A DNA stretch of 64,000 nucleotides from Reyranella sp. (GTDB lineage Bacteria > Pseudomonadota > Alphaproteobacteria > Reyranellales > Reyranellaceae). The notes under the pieces were generated by a model. That model was not told the origin of the DNA and ran no database searches. It worked only from the letters and a program-made list of their open reading frames with translations. The translations under genes were made by a program, and so were the position numbers. Location of the stretch: assembly GCF_017305915.1 (NCBI RefSeq), contig NZ_JAFKJN010000015.1, positions 62,001 through 126,000 of the forward strand. The letters are read 5' to 3'. Within the stretch, counting starts at the first letter, position 1; each line of letters begins with the position of its first letter. Below, piece after piece: positions 53,163 to 61,275 of this stretch.

Positions 53163-53186
53163 CTTCCACGCTCAACTGAACGTGGA
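53163..53186. promoter_or_regulatory. Small inverted repeat before a LysR gene
   Basis: TTCCACG and CGTGGAA, seven bases each, are separated by ten bases and end about 10 bp before the likely LysR start. Could be an autoregulatory site or a weak terminator for the preceding gene. Confidence 0.35.
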
Positions 53187-53195
53187 AGCGCAGCC

Positions 53196-54161
53196 GTGGG
53201 ACGACCTCGCTCTCGCGCCCTGGTGCCGCGAAGGGCGAAAAGCACGGCGCCGCCGTCGGCGCCGCTGCGCATCGAGATCGTCGATCTCGAGACCTTCATC
53301 GCGGTGGCCAGCCTCGGTAGCTTCAGCGCCGCAGCGCGCCAGCTCAACATCACCCAGCCCTCGGTGAGCGGCCGCATCCAGCGGCTCGAGGCGTCGCTCG
53401 GCGCCAAGCTGCTGGTGCGCACGACGCGCAAGGTCGAGCCGACGCGGCGCGGCATGCTGCTGCGCGCCGAGGCAGACCGCACGCTCGCAGGGCTCCGCGG
53501 CCTCGTCGACCAGTTCCGGCGCGACGCGGCGGCCTCGCGCAACCGGGTCGTCGTGGCCGCCACCCAGATGGTTGCCGCGACCATGTTGCCCGACGTGCTG
53601 CGCAGCCATCGCGAGCGCTATCCCGGCGTCGACGTCCAGCTCCGCGATCTGCGCCACAAGGATGCGGTGCAAGCCGTCGCCACCGGCGACGCCGACTTGG
53701 GCGTCATCCATTTCGACGGCACCGACAAGAGGTTCCGGGCGCTGCCGCTGCGCAACGAGCCGATCGTGCTGGTCGTGCCGCCCGGCCATCCGCTGGCGAG
53801 GTCGCGGCGCGCCACGCTCGACGAGATGGCGGCCTTCCCGCTGATGATGCTCGAGCAGTACGACGGCATGAAGACGCGCATCGCGGCCGAGGTGGCGCGC
53901 CACAGGCTCGCGCTCAAGCCCGCCCACTCGGCCGGCAACCTGATGACGCTGATGGGCATGGTAGATGCCGGTATGGGCATTTTGCTGCTGCCGCGCGTCA
54001 TGGCGCGCCACAGCCTGCAGGCCGGCCACGTCATGGTTGAGATCGAGGGCATCACGTTCCGGCGGACCTTCTCCCTCGTCATGCTGCGCGACGCGAAGCC
54101 CAACCTGGTCGTCCGCCGCTTCTGCCGGCACTTGCGGCAGGCGCTGTCGGACCGCTTATAG
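53196..54161 (+). CDS. LysR-family transcriptional regulator
   Basis: About 321 aa from a GTG at 53196 with GGAAG eight bases upstream; a GTG at 53223 is also possible and the conserved domain starts only at IEIVDLETFIAVASLGSFSA. HTH: ARQLNITQPSVSGRIQRLEA. Effector domain of the CysB/CbbR group (VLRSHRERYPGVDVQLRDLR, MVDAGMGILLLPRVMA). Same strand as, and 100 bp ahead of, a Bug receptor/LLM monooxygenase/AtuA operon, which it probably controls. Confidence 0.85.
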   Translation: MGRPRSRALVPRRAKSTAPPSAPLRIEIVDLETFIAVASLGSFSAAARQLNITQPSVSGRIQRLEASLGAKLLVRTTRKVEPTRRGMLLRAEADRTLAGLRGLVDQFRRDAAASRNRVVVAATQMVAATMLPDVLRSHRERYPGVDVQLRDLRHKDAVQAVATGDADLGVIHFDGTDKRFRALPLRNEPIVLVVPPGHPLARSRRATLDEMAAFPLMMLEQYDGMKTRIAAEVARHRLALKPAHSAGNLMTLMGMVDAGMGILLLPRVMARHSLQAGHVMVEIEGITFRRTFSLVMLRDAKPNLVVRRFCRHLRQALSDRL

Positions 54162-54262
54162 GTCAGGGCTATCAATCAATTCGCTCTGGCGATTTGTTCC
54201 TGGCTGCCGCCGGCCCTTAGATGACGGGCAAGCCGCAGGGCCAAGACTTTGCCGGAGGAAAC

Positions 54263-55246
54263 ATGATCAGCAGGCGCAGCTTCGCCCGAACCCTCGTTGC
54301 CGCCCCGATGGCGGTCGCGGCGTCGGGCACGGCGTTCGGCCAGGACGACTATCCGAACCGCACCCTCCAGCTCGTGGTCGGCTTTCCCGCCGGCCAGGCC
54401 TCCGACATCGGCGCGCGGCTGATGGCCAGGCAGATGGCGGAGGAGCTCAAGCAGTCGGTCTATGTCGACAACAAGCCGGGCGCGACCGGCATCATCGCCC
54501 ATCAGTTCGTGAAGGGCGCCGCGCCCGACGGCTACACCTTCCTGTTCGGCTCGACCGCGACTCTGGCGATCAATCCCAGCCTGTTCCGCAAGCTGCCTTA
54601 CGACCCGTTGAAGGATTTCGCTCCGGTGGCGCTGCTCTGGGTCAGCCCGATGTTCCTGGTCGCCGCACCCGACCTGCCGGTCAACTCGTTCGGCGAGGCG
54701 GTCGCCTATGCGAAGGCCCATCCCGGCAAGACGGCCTACGGCTCGGGGGGCAGCGGCTCGACGCAGCACATCGCCATGGAGCTGCTCAAGAAGGAGTTGG
54801 GCCTCGACATGATGCACGTGCCCTACAAGGGCACGCCCGGCATGCTGAACGACCTGATGGCGGGACGGATCGACTTCGCCTTCGAATCGGCGAGCTCCAT
54901 CGTGCCCTACATCCAGGCCAAGTCGGTCAAGGTGCTGGCCACTAGCGTCGCGGCACGCCTGCCCATCATGCCCGACGTTCCGACGATCGCCGAGCAGGGG
55001 CTGCCCGGCTTCGAGGCGGTGACCTGGGCCGCGTTCGTGGCGCCTGCCGGGACGTCGGCGCCGGTCGTCGCCCGCCTCAACGAGGCGGCCAACAAGGGGC
55101 TGGCGTCGAAGGACATGACCGAGAATTTCGCCAAGACCTATGCGCAGCCGCGCCCGGGCACGCCGGCCGAGCTCGAGGCCTTCCTGCGCAAGGAGATCGA
55201 CAAGTGGGGCAAGGCGGTCGCCGCTTCGGGTGCCCAAGTAGACTGA
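54263..55246 (+). CDS. Bug/TctC-family periplasmic receptor (4)
   Basis: 327 aa. MISRRSFARTLVAAPMAVAA is a twin-arginine-like signal. Bug motifs: LQLVVGFPAGQASDIGARLM, VDNKPGATGIIAHQFVKGAA, HPGKTAYGSGGSGSTQHIAM, VPYKGTPGMLNDLMAGRIDF. GGAGGAAAC precedes the ATG closely. First structural gene of an operon with a flavin monooxygenase, AtuA-like and DUF4387 genes, so its ligand is presumably a carboxylate of that pathway. Confidence 0.92.
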   Translation: MISRRSFARTLVAAPMAVAASGTAFGQDDYPNRTLQLVVGFPAGQASDIGARLMARQMAEELKQSVYVDNKPGATGIIAHQFVKGAAPDGYTFLFGSTATLAINPSLFRKLPYDPLKDFAPVALLWVSPMFLVAAPDLPVNSFGEAVAYAKAHPGKTAYGSGGSGSTQHIAMELLKKELGLDMMHVPYKGTPGMLNDLMAGRIDFAFESASSIVPYIQAKSVKVLATSVAARLPIMPDVPTIAEQGLPGFEAVTWAAFVAPAGTSAPVVARLNEAANKGLASKDMTENFAKTYAQPRPGTPAELEAFLRKEIDKWGKAVAASGAQVD

Positions 55247-55272
55247 ACAGGTCGACTGAGAAGGAGATCGCG

Positions 55273-56649
55273 ATGCCGCAAGTCCCCCGCCAAATGAGCC
55301 TGATCGCCTTCATGCAGGCGCAGAACTGCTCGAACTACGTCGCCTCGTGGCGCCATCCGGCGTCGATGTCCGACTTCAACTCGCCGGAATACTACCAGCG
55401 CATCGCGCGCACGCTGGAGGACGCCAGGTTCGACCTGGCCTTCTTCGACGATCGCCTGGCGATGCCCGACATCTACGGCGACGACCATCGCGAGACGGTG
55501 GCCAACGGCATCCGCTGCGTGAAGCTCGATCCGACCGTGGTGCTGATGAGCATGGCCGCGGCGACGACGCGGCTCGGCCTCGGCTCGACCTACTCGACGA
55601 CCTATTACGAGCCGTTCCACGTCGCGCGGCTGTTCGCGACCCTCGACCTGATGACCAAGGGCCGCGTTGCCTGGAATGTCGTCACCTCGCTCAACAACTC
55701 CGAGGCGGAGAATTTCGGGCACGAGGAGCACCTCGAGCACGATCTGCGCTACGACCGCGCCGACGAGTTCATGGAGGTCGTCACCAGCCTGTGGGACTCC
55801 TGGGAGGACGACGCGCTGATCGTCGACAAGCAGACCGGCCGGTTCGCCGATCCCGACAAGGTCCATCGCCTCGACTATCGCGGCAAATACTTCAGCTCGA
55901 AGGGGCCGCTCACCGTGCCGCGCTCGGCGCAGGGCCATCCGGTGCTGCTGCAGGCGGGCCAGAGCGGCCGCGGCATGGCCTTCGCGGCCTGCTGGGCGGA
56001 GCTGGTCTTCGCCTCGTACCCGTCGCTGGAGATCGGCCGCAAGAACTACGCCTATCTGAAGGGCGAAGTCGAGAAGGCCGGTCGCGATCCGTCGATGGTC
56101 AAGATCGCTCCGGCGGTGAAGGTGATCGTCGCCGAGACCGCGGCGCAGGCAGAGGAGCAGCGGGCGCTTGCCGCCTCGCTCGCCAAGCCGATCGATTCGC
56201 TGGCGCTGCTCTGCGAGGTGCTGAATGTCGATTTCGCCAAGTGGGACTACGACCAGCCCTTCACCGACCAGGAGCTGGCGTCGGTGTCGTGGCACAGCCT
56301 GCGTGACAAGGTGATCGCCAAGACCGGCAGGAAGAACCCGTCGGTGCGCGACTTCGTCGAGGCCTCGGGCCGTGGCCAGTTCAACGACGGCCCGGTGTTC
56401 TGCGGCACGCCCACCCAAGTCGCCGACGAGATGGAGGAATGGTTCAAGATGGCGTGCGATGGCTTCGTCCTGACGGCGTCGAAGATCCCGGGCACCTACG
56501 AGGACATCGCGCGGCTGGTCGTGCCCGAGCTGCAGCGGCGCGGCCTGTTCCGGCGCGAGTATCCCGGCACGACCCTGCGCGATGCGCTGGGACTGCCGCG
56601 GCCGGCGACGCGAAGCTGGCGAAAGAACACCGAACGGAGGCGCGCATGA
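55273..56649 (+). CDS. LLM-class flavin monooxygenase (NtaA/SnaA/DszA group)
   Basis: 458 aa, FMN-dependent two-component monooxygenase with a TIM-barrel. Group motifs: SPEYYQRIARTLEDARFDLA, GLGSTYSTTYYEPFHVARLF, TKGRVAWNVVTSLNNSEAEN and GHPVLLQAGQSGRGMAFA. DszA/NtaA relatives cleave C-S or C-N bonds of sulfones, nitrilotriacetate or similar compounds. AAGGAG lies before the ATG at 55273. Needs a flavin reductase, which is not encoded here. Its stop overlaps the AtuA-like gene (ATGA). Confidence 0.9.
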   Translation: MPQVPRQMSLIAFMQAQNCSNYVASWRHPASMSDFNSPEYYQRIARTLEDARFDLAFFDDRLAMPDIYGDDHRETVANGIRCVKLDPTVVLMSMAAATTRLGLGSTYSTTYYEPFHVARLFATLDLMTKGRVAWNVVTSLNNSEAENFGHEEHLEHDLRYDRADEFMEVVTSLWDSWEDDALIVDKQTGRFADPDKVHRLDYRGKYFSSKGPLTVPRSAQGHPVLLQAGQSGRGMAFAACWAELVFASYPSLEIGRKNYAYLKGEVEKAGRDPSMVKIAPAVKVIVAETAAQAEEQRALAASLAKPIDSLALLCEVLNVDFAKWDYDQPFTDQELASVSWHSLRDKVIAKTGRKNPSVRDFVEASGRGQFNDGPVFCGTPTQVADEMEEWFKMACDGFVLTASKIPGTYEDIARLVVPELQRRGLFRREYPGTTLRDALGLPRPATRSWRKNTERRRA

Positions 56650-58007
56650 CCCAAGAACTTCGCATCCTCACGCCGCAGGGCATGCTGGGCTACGGCGTGC
56701 CGGCCGAGCACTTTTGGCGCGGTATCGAGAGCGGGGTGGACGCCATGATCGTCGATTCGGGCTCGACCGATCCCGGCCCGTACCTGCTGGGGCTGGGCAA
56801 GACGATCGTGACGCGCGAGGCCTACGCGCGCGACGTGTCGCTGATGCTCAAGGCGGCCTGGGAGCGCAAGATCCCGCTGATCATCAGCTCGGCCGGCGGC
56901 GCCGGCACCGACGCGCAGGTCGACTTCATGATCGACCTGATCCGCGAGCTCTCGGCGGCCAACGGCTACAAGTTCAAGCTGGCCGCGATCTACTCCAGCG
57001 TCGATCGGGCGATGATCCACGCCCGCCTGCGCGAGGGCCGGATCACCGAATGCGGGCCGTCGGGCAATCTCAGCACCTCGGCGATCGACGAGGCGGTCGA
57101 GATCGTGGCGCAGATCGGCGCCGAGCCGTTCGCCAAGGTGCTCACCGAGCGGCCGGACATCGACATCATCGTCAGCGGCCGCTCCTACGATCCGGCGCCG
57201 CATGCCGCGCTCTGCATGACCAAGGGCTTCGAGCCCGGCGTCTACTGGCACATGGGCAAGATCGTCGAATGCGGCGCCGCCTGCGCCGAGCCCAAGGGCC
57301 GCGTGATCAAGGCGACGATCCGCAGGGACAGCTTCGACCTCGAGCCGATGAACCCGGCCGAGCGCTGCACGCCTTTGTCGGTCGCCGCGCATACGCTCTA
57401 CGAGAAGGGCCGGCCCGACATCCTGCCGGGCCCCGGCGGCGCGCTGCATCTCGCCAACGCGAAGTACGAGGCGCTCGACCATCGCCGCACGCGGGTGAGC
57501 GGCGGCGTGTTCGTGCCGACCAACAAGTACAGCGTGAAGCTCGAGGGTGCGTCGATCGTCGGCTACCGCACGATCTTCATCGGCGGCCTGCGCGATCCGA
57601 TCCTGATCGGCCAGCTCGACGCCTTCCTAGCCAACGTCCGCAAGCGCGCCGAGAGCATCTTCCCGCAGCTCGTCTCGGGCGAGGCGAGCATGATGTTCCA
57701 CGTCTACGGCCGCGACGCGGTGATGGGCGAGATGGAGCCGATGCGCCATGTCGTGCCGCACGAGGTCGGGCTGATGGGCGAGGTGACGGCGCCGACCCAG
57801 GCGCTCGCCAACGACATCTGCAACAGCACCCGCATCGCGGTGCTGCACTCGGCCTATCCGGGACAGATGGCGACCGCCGGCAATTTCGCGATCCCGCTCA
57901 ATCCGCCGGAGACGCCGACCGGACCGGTCTGCCGCTTCAGCGTCTATCACCTGATGGAGGTCGATTCCCCGACCGACATGTTCCCGATCCGCTACATGGA
58001 GATCTGA
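56646..58007 (+). CDS. AtuA-like acyclic terpene utilization family protein (DUF1446)
   Basis: 453 aa. AtuA is required for citronellol/geraniol use in Pseudomonas, but its reaction is unsolved. Signature blocks: MIVDSGSTDPGPYLLGLGKT, PLIISSAGGAGTDAQVDFMI, IIVSGRSYDPAPHAALCM and HMGKIVECGAACAEP. The C-terminal half shows DVYGRDA-like HVYGRDAVMGEMEP and NSTRIAVLHSAYPGQMATAG. Coupled by ATGA to the LLM gene and one base from the DUF4387 gene. Confidence 0.9.
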   Translation: MTQELRILTPQGMLGYGVPAEHFWRGIESGVDAMIVDSGSTDPGPYLLGLGKTIVTREAYARDVSLMLKAAWERKIPLIISSAGGAGTDAQVDFMIDLIRELSAANGYKFKLAAIYSSVDRAMIHARLREGRITECGPSGNLSTSAIDEAVEIVAQIGAEPFAKVLTERPDIDIIVSGRSYDPAPHAALCMTKGFEPGVYWHMGKIVECGAACAEPKGRVIKATIRRDSFDLEPMNPAERCTPLSVAAHTLYEKGRPDILPGPGGALHLANAKYEALDHRRTRVSGGVFVPTNKYSVKLEGASIVGYRTIFIGGLRDPILIGQLDAFLANVRKRAESIFPQLVSGEASMMFHVYGRDAVMGEMEPMRHVVPHEVGLMGEVTAPTQALANDICNSTRIAVLHSAYPGQMATAGNFAIPLNPPETPTGPVCRFSVYHLMEVDSPTDMFPIRYMEI

Positions 58008-58008
58008 C

Positions 58009-58362
58009 GTGGCCGCGATCCCCCTGCGCGAGCTCGCCCAGGTCATCCGCAGCAAGAATGCGGGGCCGTTCGAGCTCACCTTCGACATCATCTTCGACCG
58101 CAAGCCGGCCTACGAGGAGGTCAAGAAGAGCGGCGCGCTGACCGCGGAGAAGCTCGCCAGGCTCTACAACATCCCGGTCGACGACATCCTGGTGGCGATG
58201 TTCTTCGACCCCGCCATGGCCTTCAAGATGACGGTCAAGCGGCGCTGGCAGCAGGGCTCGAGCGGGGAGCGCGACACCTTCGGCGCCGCCCAGCATGCGC
58301 CGCTGATGGACATCATGATCGACACCCAATCTAACCTCAGGACCTCGGACCAGGCTCGATGA
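58009..58362 (+). CDS. DUF4387-family protein, 117 aa
   Basis: Starts with GTG one base after the AtuA stop. IPLRELAQVIRSKNAGPFEL, TFDIIFDRKPAYEEVKKSGA and KLARLYNIPVDDILVAMFFD are the DUF4387 core; the domain is also found fused to the C-terminus of AtuA-like proteins, so a complex or shared reaction is likely. No catalytic motif is known. Its stop overlaps the next reading frame (ATGA). Confidence 0.88.
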   Translation: MAAIPLRELAQVIRSKNAGPFELTFDIIFDRKPAYEEVKKSGALTAEKLARLYNIPVDDILVAMFFDPAMAFKMTVKRRWQQGSSGERDTFGAAQHAPLMDIMIDTQSNLRTSDQAR

Positions 58363-58792
58363 ACGTCGTGACGCCCGTGATGGCCAACGCTACGGAGTCC
58401 GAGAAGCTCGGCCGCTTCGCGCTCGACCTCGATCTCGCCAACGTACCGGGCGAGGTGCTGACGCTCGCCCGGGAGCATCTGCTCGATGCGTTCGGCATCT
58501 CGCCTCGTCGCGCTTCGATTTCGGCGAGTCGATTTTGCGCGGCGCTCAGGCGTTGAGCGAGGGCAGCCAGGCCACCGCGATCGGCAGCGGCGCGAAGCTG
58601 CCGGCGCCGTCGGCCGCGCTGGTCAACGGCGTGCTGGCCCATGGGCTCGCCGCGCGCCGCGATCGAGCAGAAGTTCCTGAAGAATGCCACCCGCGCGATC
58701 CCGGCGACGCAGGCCGAGCAGCTGATCGCCGCGGTCTATGGCCTTGAACAGGCCCCGTCGCTCGCCGCGCTCATGAAGCTCTGCATCGTCTG
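58359..58792 (+). pseudogene. MmgE/PrpD-family gene, heavily deleted
   Basis: Intact members are ~450 aa propionate-pathway-type dehydratases or isomerases. Here the N-terminus is preserved (LGRFALDLDLANVPGEVLTL, REHLLDAFGI), then frameshifts lead to FDFGESILRGAQALSEGSQA and SAALVNGVLAHGL. All of the middle is missing, and the last 45 residues of the family reappear in another frame (AIEQKFLKNATRAIPATQAE, ending LMKLCIV). So a large internal deletion plus two frameshifts. It was the last gene of the Bug-LLM-AtuA-DUF4387 operon. Confidence 0.75.
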
Positions 58793-58841
58793 ATCGGCCG
58801 GCATGGACATTTTATGGTTCATGCCCTATATATAGGCCACT

Positions 58842-59195
58842 ATGAAGCGTGACGGGCCGGGGAAAATTCCCGTCGTTTTTTACGGTACCCGTTCCGGGAA
58901 AGAGGTGGTGCGGGACTGGCTGCGTTCTCTGGACGAGAAGGACAGAGGGGCGATCGGTCAGGATCTGATGCGCGTGCAGTATAGATGGCCGATCGGCATG
59001 CCGCTGTGTCGGCCCCTCGGCGAGGGGCTTTGGGAAGTTCGCAGCGAGTTGCCGAGTCGGACCATCGCCAGGACGTTGTTCTGCATCCAGGACGACCGGA
59101 TCTTGGTCCTGCACGGCTTCATCAAGAAGACCCAGAAGACGCCCGATGCGGATTTGGCCATGGCCCGCAGGCGGAAGAAGGAATTCGAGGATTAG
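58842..59195 (+). CDS. HigB/RelE-type toxin (Gp49-like)
   Basis: 117 aa mRNA-interferase-like toxin of the phage-derived Gp49/HigB group. VVFYGTRSGKEVVRDWLRSL, PLCRPLGEGLWEVRSELPSR and ARTLFCIQDDRILVLHGFIK then KKTQKTPDADLAMARRRKKE are the family order, with the LHGFIKKTQKTP segment holding the basic active residues. Nine bases before its antitoxin gene. Locus sits in DNA that looks inserted behind the ruined MmgE/PrpD gene. Confidence 0.9.
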   Translation: MKRDGPGKIPVVFYGTRSGKEVVRDWLRSLDEKDRGAIGQDLMRVQYRWPIGMPLCRPLGEGLWEVRSELPSRTIARTLFCIQDDRILVLHGFIKKTQKTPDADLAMARRRKKEFED

Positions 59196-59204
59196 GAGGC
59201 CGCG

Positions 59205-59510
59205 ATGAAGGCGAAGAAGAAGACAGTGCGTCGCCCGGCATCGAAGCTCGGCACGCTCGATGATTTTCTCAAGCAAGAAGGAAAGCTCGAGGAGTTCGAG
59301 GCCGTCGCCGTCAAGGAAGTGTTGGCGTGGCAGATCACCGAAGCGATGCGCAAGAGCAACCTGTCGCGCAAGCGGCTCGCCGAGCGCATGAAGACAAGTC
59401 GCAGTCAGGTGAGCCGGCTACTCGATCCGACCGATGGGAACGTGACACTCGCGACGCTGCAACGCGCCGCGACCATTGTTGGGCGCAAGCTGAAGTTGGA
59501 GCTCGTCTAG
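59205..59510 (+). CDS. HigA-type XRE antitoxin
   Basis: 101 aa helix-turn-helix protein. After a basic start and GTLDDFLKQEGKLEEFEAVA comes the HTH ITEAMRKSNLSRKRLAERMK with TSRSQVSRLLDPTDGNVTLA, as in XRE antitoxins of HigB-like toxins. It binds and neutralises the toxin and usually represses the pair's promoter. Converges with the amidohydrolase gene, overlapping its end by four bases. Confidence 0.9.
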   Translation: MKAKKKTVRRPASKLGTLDDFLKQEGKLEEFEAVAVKEVLAWQITEAMRKSNLSRKRLAERMKTSRSQVSRLLDPTDGNVTLATLQRAATIVGRKLKLELV

Positions 59511-61210
59511 CTTTTGCTGCGCACCAGGCGGCCGGGCAGGGCGCCGGTCGCTTCGCCGTCGCGATAGACGACGGCGCCGGAGACGATGGTGGCGTCGAAG
59601 CCTTCGGTGCGCTGGACCAGACGCCGGCCGCCGGCCGGCAGGTCGTAGACGACCTCGGGCGCGCGCAACTTCATGGCGTCGTAGTCGAGGACGTTGAGGT
59701 CGGCCTTCAGGCCCGGCTTCAGCAGGCCGCGGTCGGTGAGGCCGATCGCGTGCGCATTGTCGGCCGACAGCCGCTTGATCGCCCACGAGACCGGGAACAG
59801 CGCGCCGCGGCCGCGGTCGCGCGTCCAGTGGGTCAGCGTGTAGCTGGTCGCCGTGGCGTCGCACATGATGCCGACATGGGCGCCGCCGTCGCCGAGGCCG
59901 ATCAGCGAGTTGGGCGCGGCGATCATCTCGCGCACCACGTCGAGATTGCCGCCGGCATAGTTGGTGACCGGCAGGTAGAGCATCTCCCGGCCGTCGCGCT
60001 CGAGCAGCAGGTCGTAGGCGACCTCCTCGGGTGAGCGGCCCTCGCGGGCGGCGCGCGCGGCGATGCTGTGCTCGGGCTTGGGCTCGTAGTCGGGCGGATC
60101 GCCCAGCGGATACATGCGGTCCCAGCGCTCGACCCGCTTGGCGCGCTTGTCGCCCTCGAAGGCCTCGGCCAGCACGCGGGCGCGGAATTCCGGCTGGCGC
60201 AGGATCGCGAGACGCTCGGGGAAGGGCAGGCGGGCGATCGCCTTGTAGCTCGGCCGGCCCATGAACGGGTTCTGCGACAGCTCGAAGCCCAGCAGCACGC
60301 TGGTCGGCCGCGAGCGGACCTGGGCGGTGATGCGCAGGCCCTCTTCGTTGGCCTCGTCGATCTCGGCCATCAGCTCGCGCCAGCCGTCGGGCCGCGCATC
60401 GGACTGCAGCAGCGAGATAGTGACCGGCCGGCGCGACTCCTTCGCCATGCGGCGGAACAGGCCGATCTCGCCCGCCTGGTCCTGGAAGTCCGAGACGATC
60501 TGCATCCAGCCGATGCCGGTGTCGCGCATAGCGTGGGCGATGGCGGTGAGCTCGGCCTCTTCGGCGCGCAAGGTCGGGATGTGCTTGCCGTCGGCGCTCT
60601 TGTGGTTGAGCGTGCGCGAGGTCGAGAATCCCAACGCACCCGCGCGCAGGCCCTCGGCGGTGAGCTGCGCCATGCGATGGCGATCCTGCTCGGTCGCCGG
60701 CTCGCGGTTGGCGCCGCGCTCGCCCATGACATAGACGCGCAGCGCTGCGTGCGGCACCTGGGCGGTGATGTCGGCGTCGTATCGGCGGGCGGCCAGCGCA
60801 TCGAGATAGTCGGGAAAGCTGTGCCAGTTCCACGGCAGGCCTTCCGACAGCACGACCTCGGGGATGTCCTCGACGCCTTCCATCAGGTTGATCAGCATGT
60901 CGTGCTGGTCTTCGTGGCAGGGCGCGAAGCCGACGCCGCAATTGCCCAGCATCACCGTCGTCGCGCCGTTCCACGACGACGGCGACAGCCGCTCGCTCCA
61001 GGTCACCTGCGCGTCGTAATGGGTGTGGACGTCGACGAAGCCCGGCGTCACCAGCTTGCCGCGGGCGTCGATTTCTTCCGCGCCCTTGGGAATGGCGCCG
61101 CCGATCGCCGCGATCTTGCCGTCGGCGATCGCGAGGTCGGCTTCGTAGGGATCTCCGCCCGAGCCATCGACGATGGTGCCGTTGCGGATCACGAGATCGG
61201 GAGAGGACAT
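59507..61210 (-). CDS. D-aminoacylase/N-acyl-D-amino-acid deacylase-like amidohydrolase
   Basis: About 567 aa. Opening [20 protein letters not shown] and [20 protein letters not shown] (HxH metal site) are typical; [14 protein letters not shown] and [17 protein letters not shown] with metal and catalytic residues follow, and [17 protein letters not shown] is the C-terminal sandwich. Known members release D-amino acids from N-acyl forms, but many act on other amides. No signal peptide, so cytoplasmic. Start 61210 vs 61219 (ATG three codons earlier) cannot be decided. Divergent from the ABC receptor at 61276. Confidence 0.88.
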   Translation of the reverse strand: MSSPDLVIRNGTIVDGSGGDPYEADLAIADGKIAAIGGAIPKGAEEIDARGKLVTPGFVDVHTHYDAQVTWSERLSPSSWNGATTVMLGNCGVGFAPCHEDQHDMLINLMEGVEDIPEVVLSEGLPWNWHSFPDYLDALAARRYDADITAQVPHAALRVYVMGERGANREPATEQDRHRMAQLTAEGLRAGALGFSTSRTLNHKSADGKHIPTLRAEEAELTAIAHAMRDTGIGWMQIVSDFQDQAGEIGLFRRMAKESRRPVTISLLQSDARPDGWRELMAEIDEANEEGLRITAQVRSRPTSVLLGFELSQNPFMGRPSYKAIARLPFPERLAILRQPEFRARVLAEAFEGDKRAKRVERWDRMYPLGDPPDYEPKPEHSIAARAAREGRSPEEVAYDLLLERDGREMLYLPVTNYAGGNLDVVREMIAAPNSLIGLGDGGAHVGIMCDATATSYTLTHWTRDRGRGALFPVSWAIKRLSADNAHAIGLTDRGLLKPGLKADLNVLDYDAMKLRAPEVVYDLPAGGRRLVQRTEGFDATIVSGAVVYRDGEATGALPGRLVRSKS

Positions 61211-61275
61211 GGACGGCATCGTATCGCTCTTGGCCGCGGGTTGCGATAGGGTGCGGCACGCCAGGGAGAAAGCCC

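Noticed and set aside
50840..53584. 914-aa minus-strand frame, the longest antisense frame in the window
   Set aside because: Crosses three plus-strand genes including their junctions; residue use typical of reverse-frame reading.
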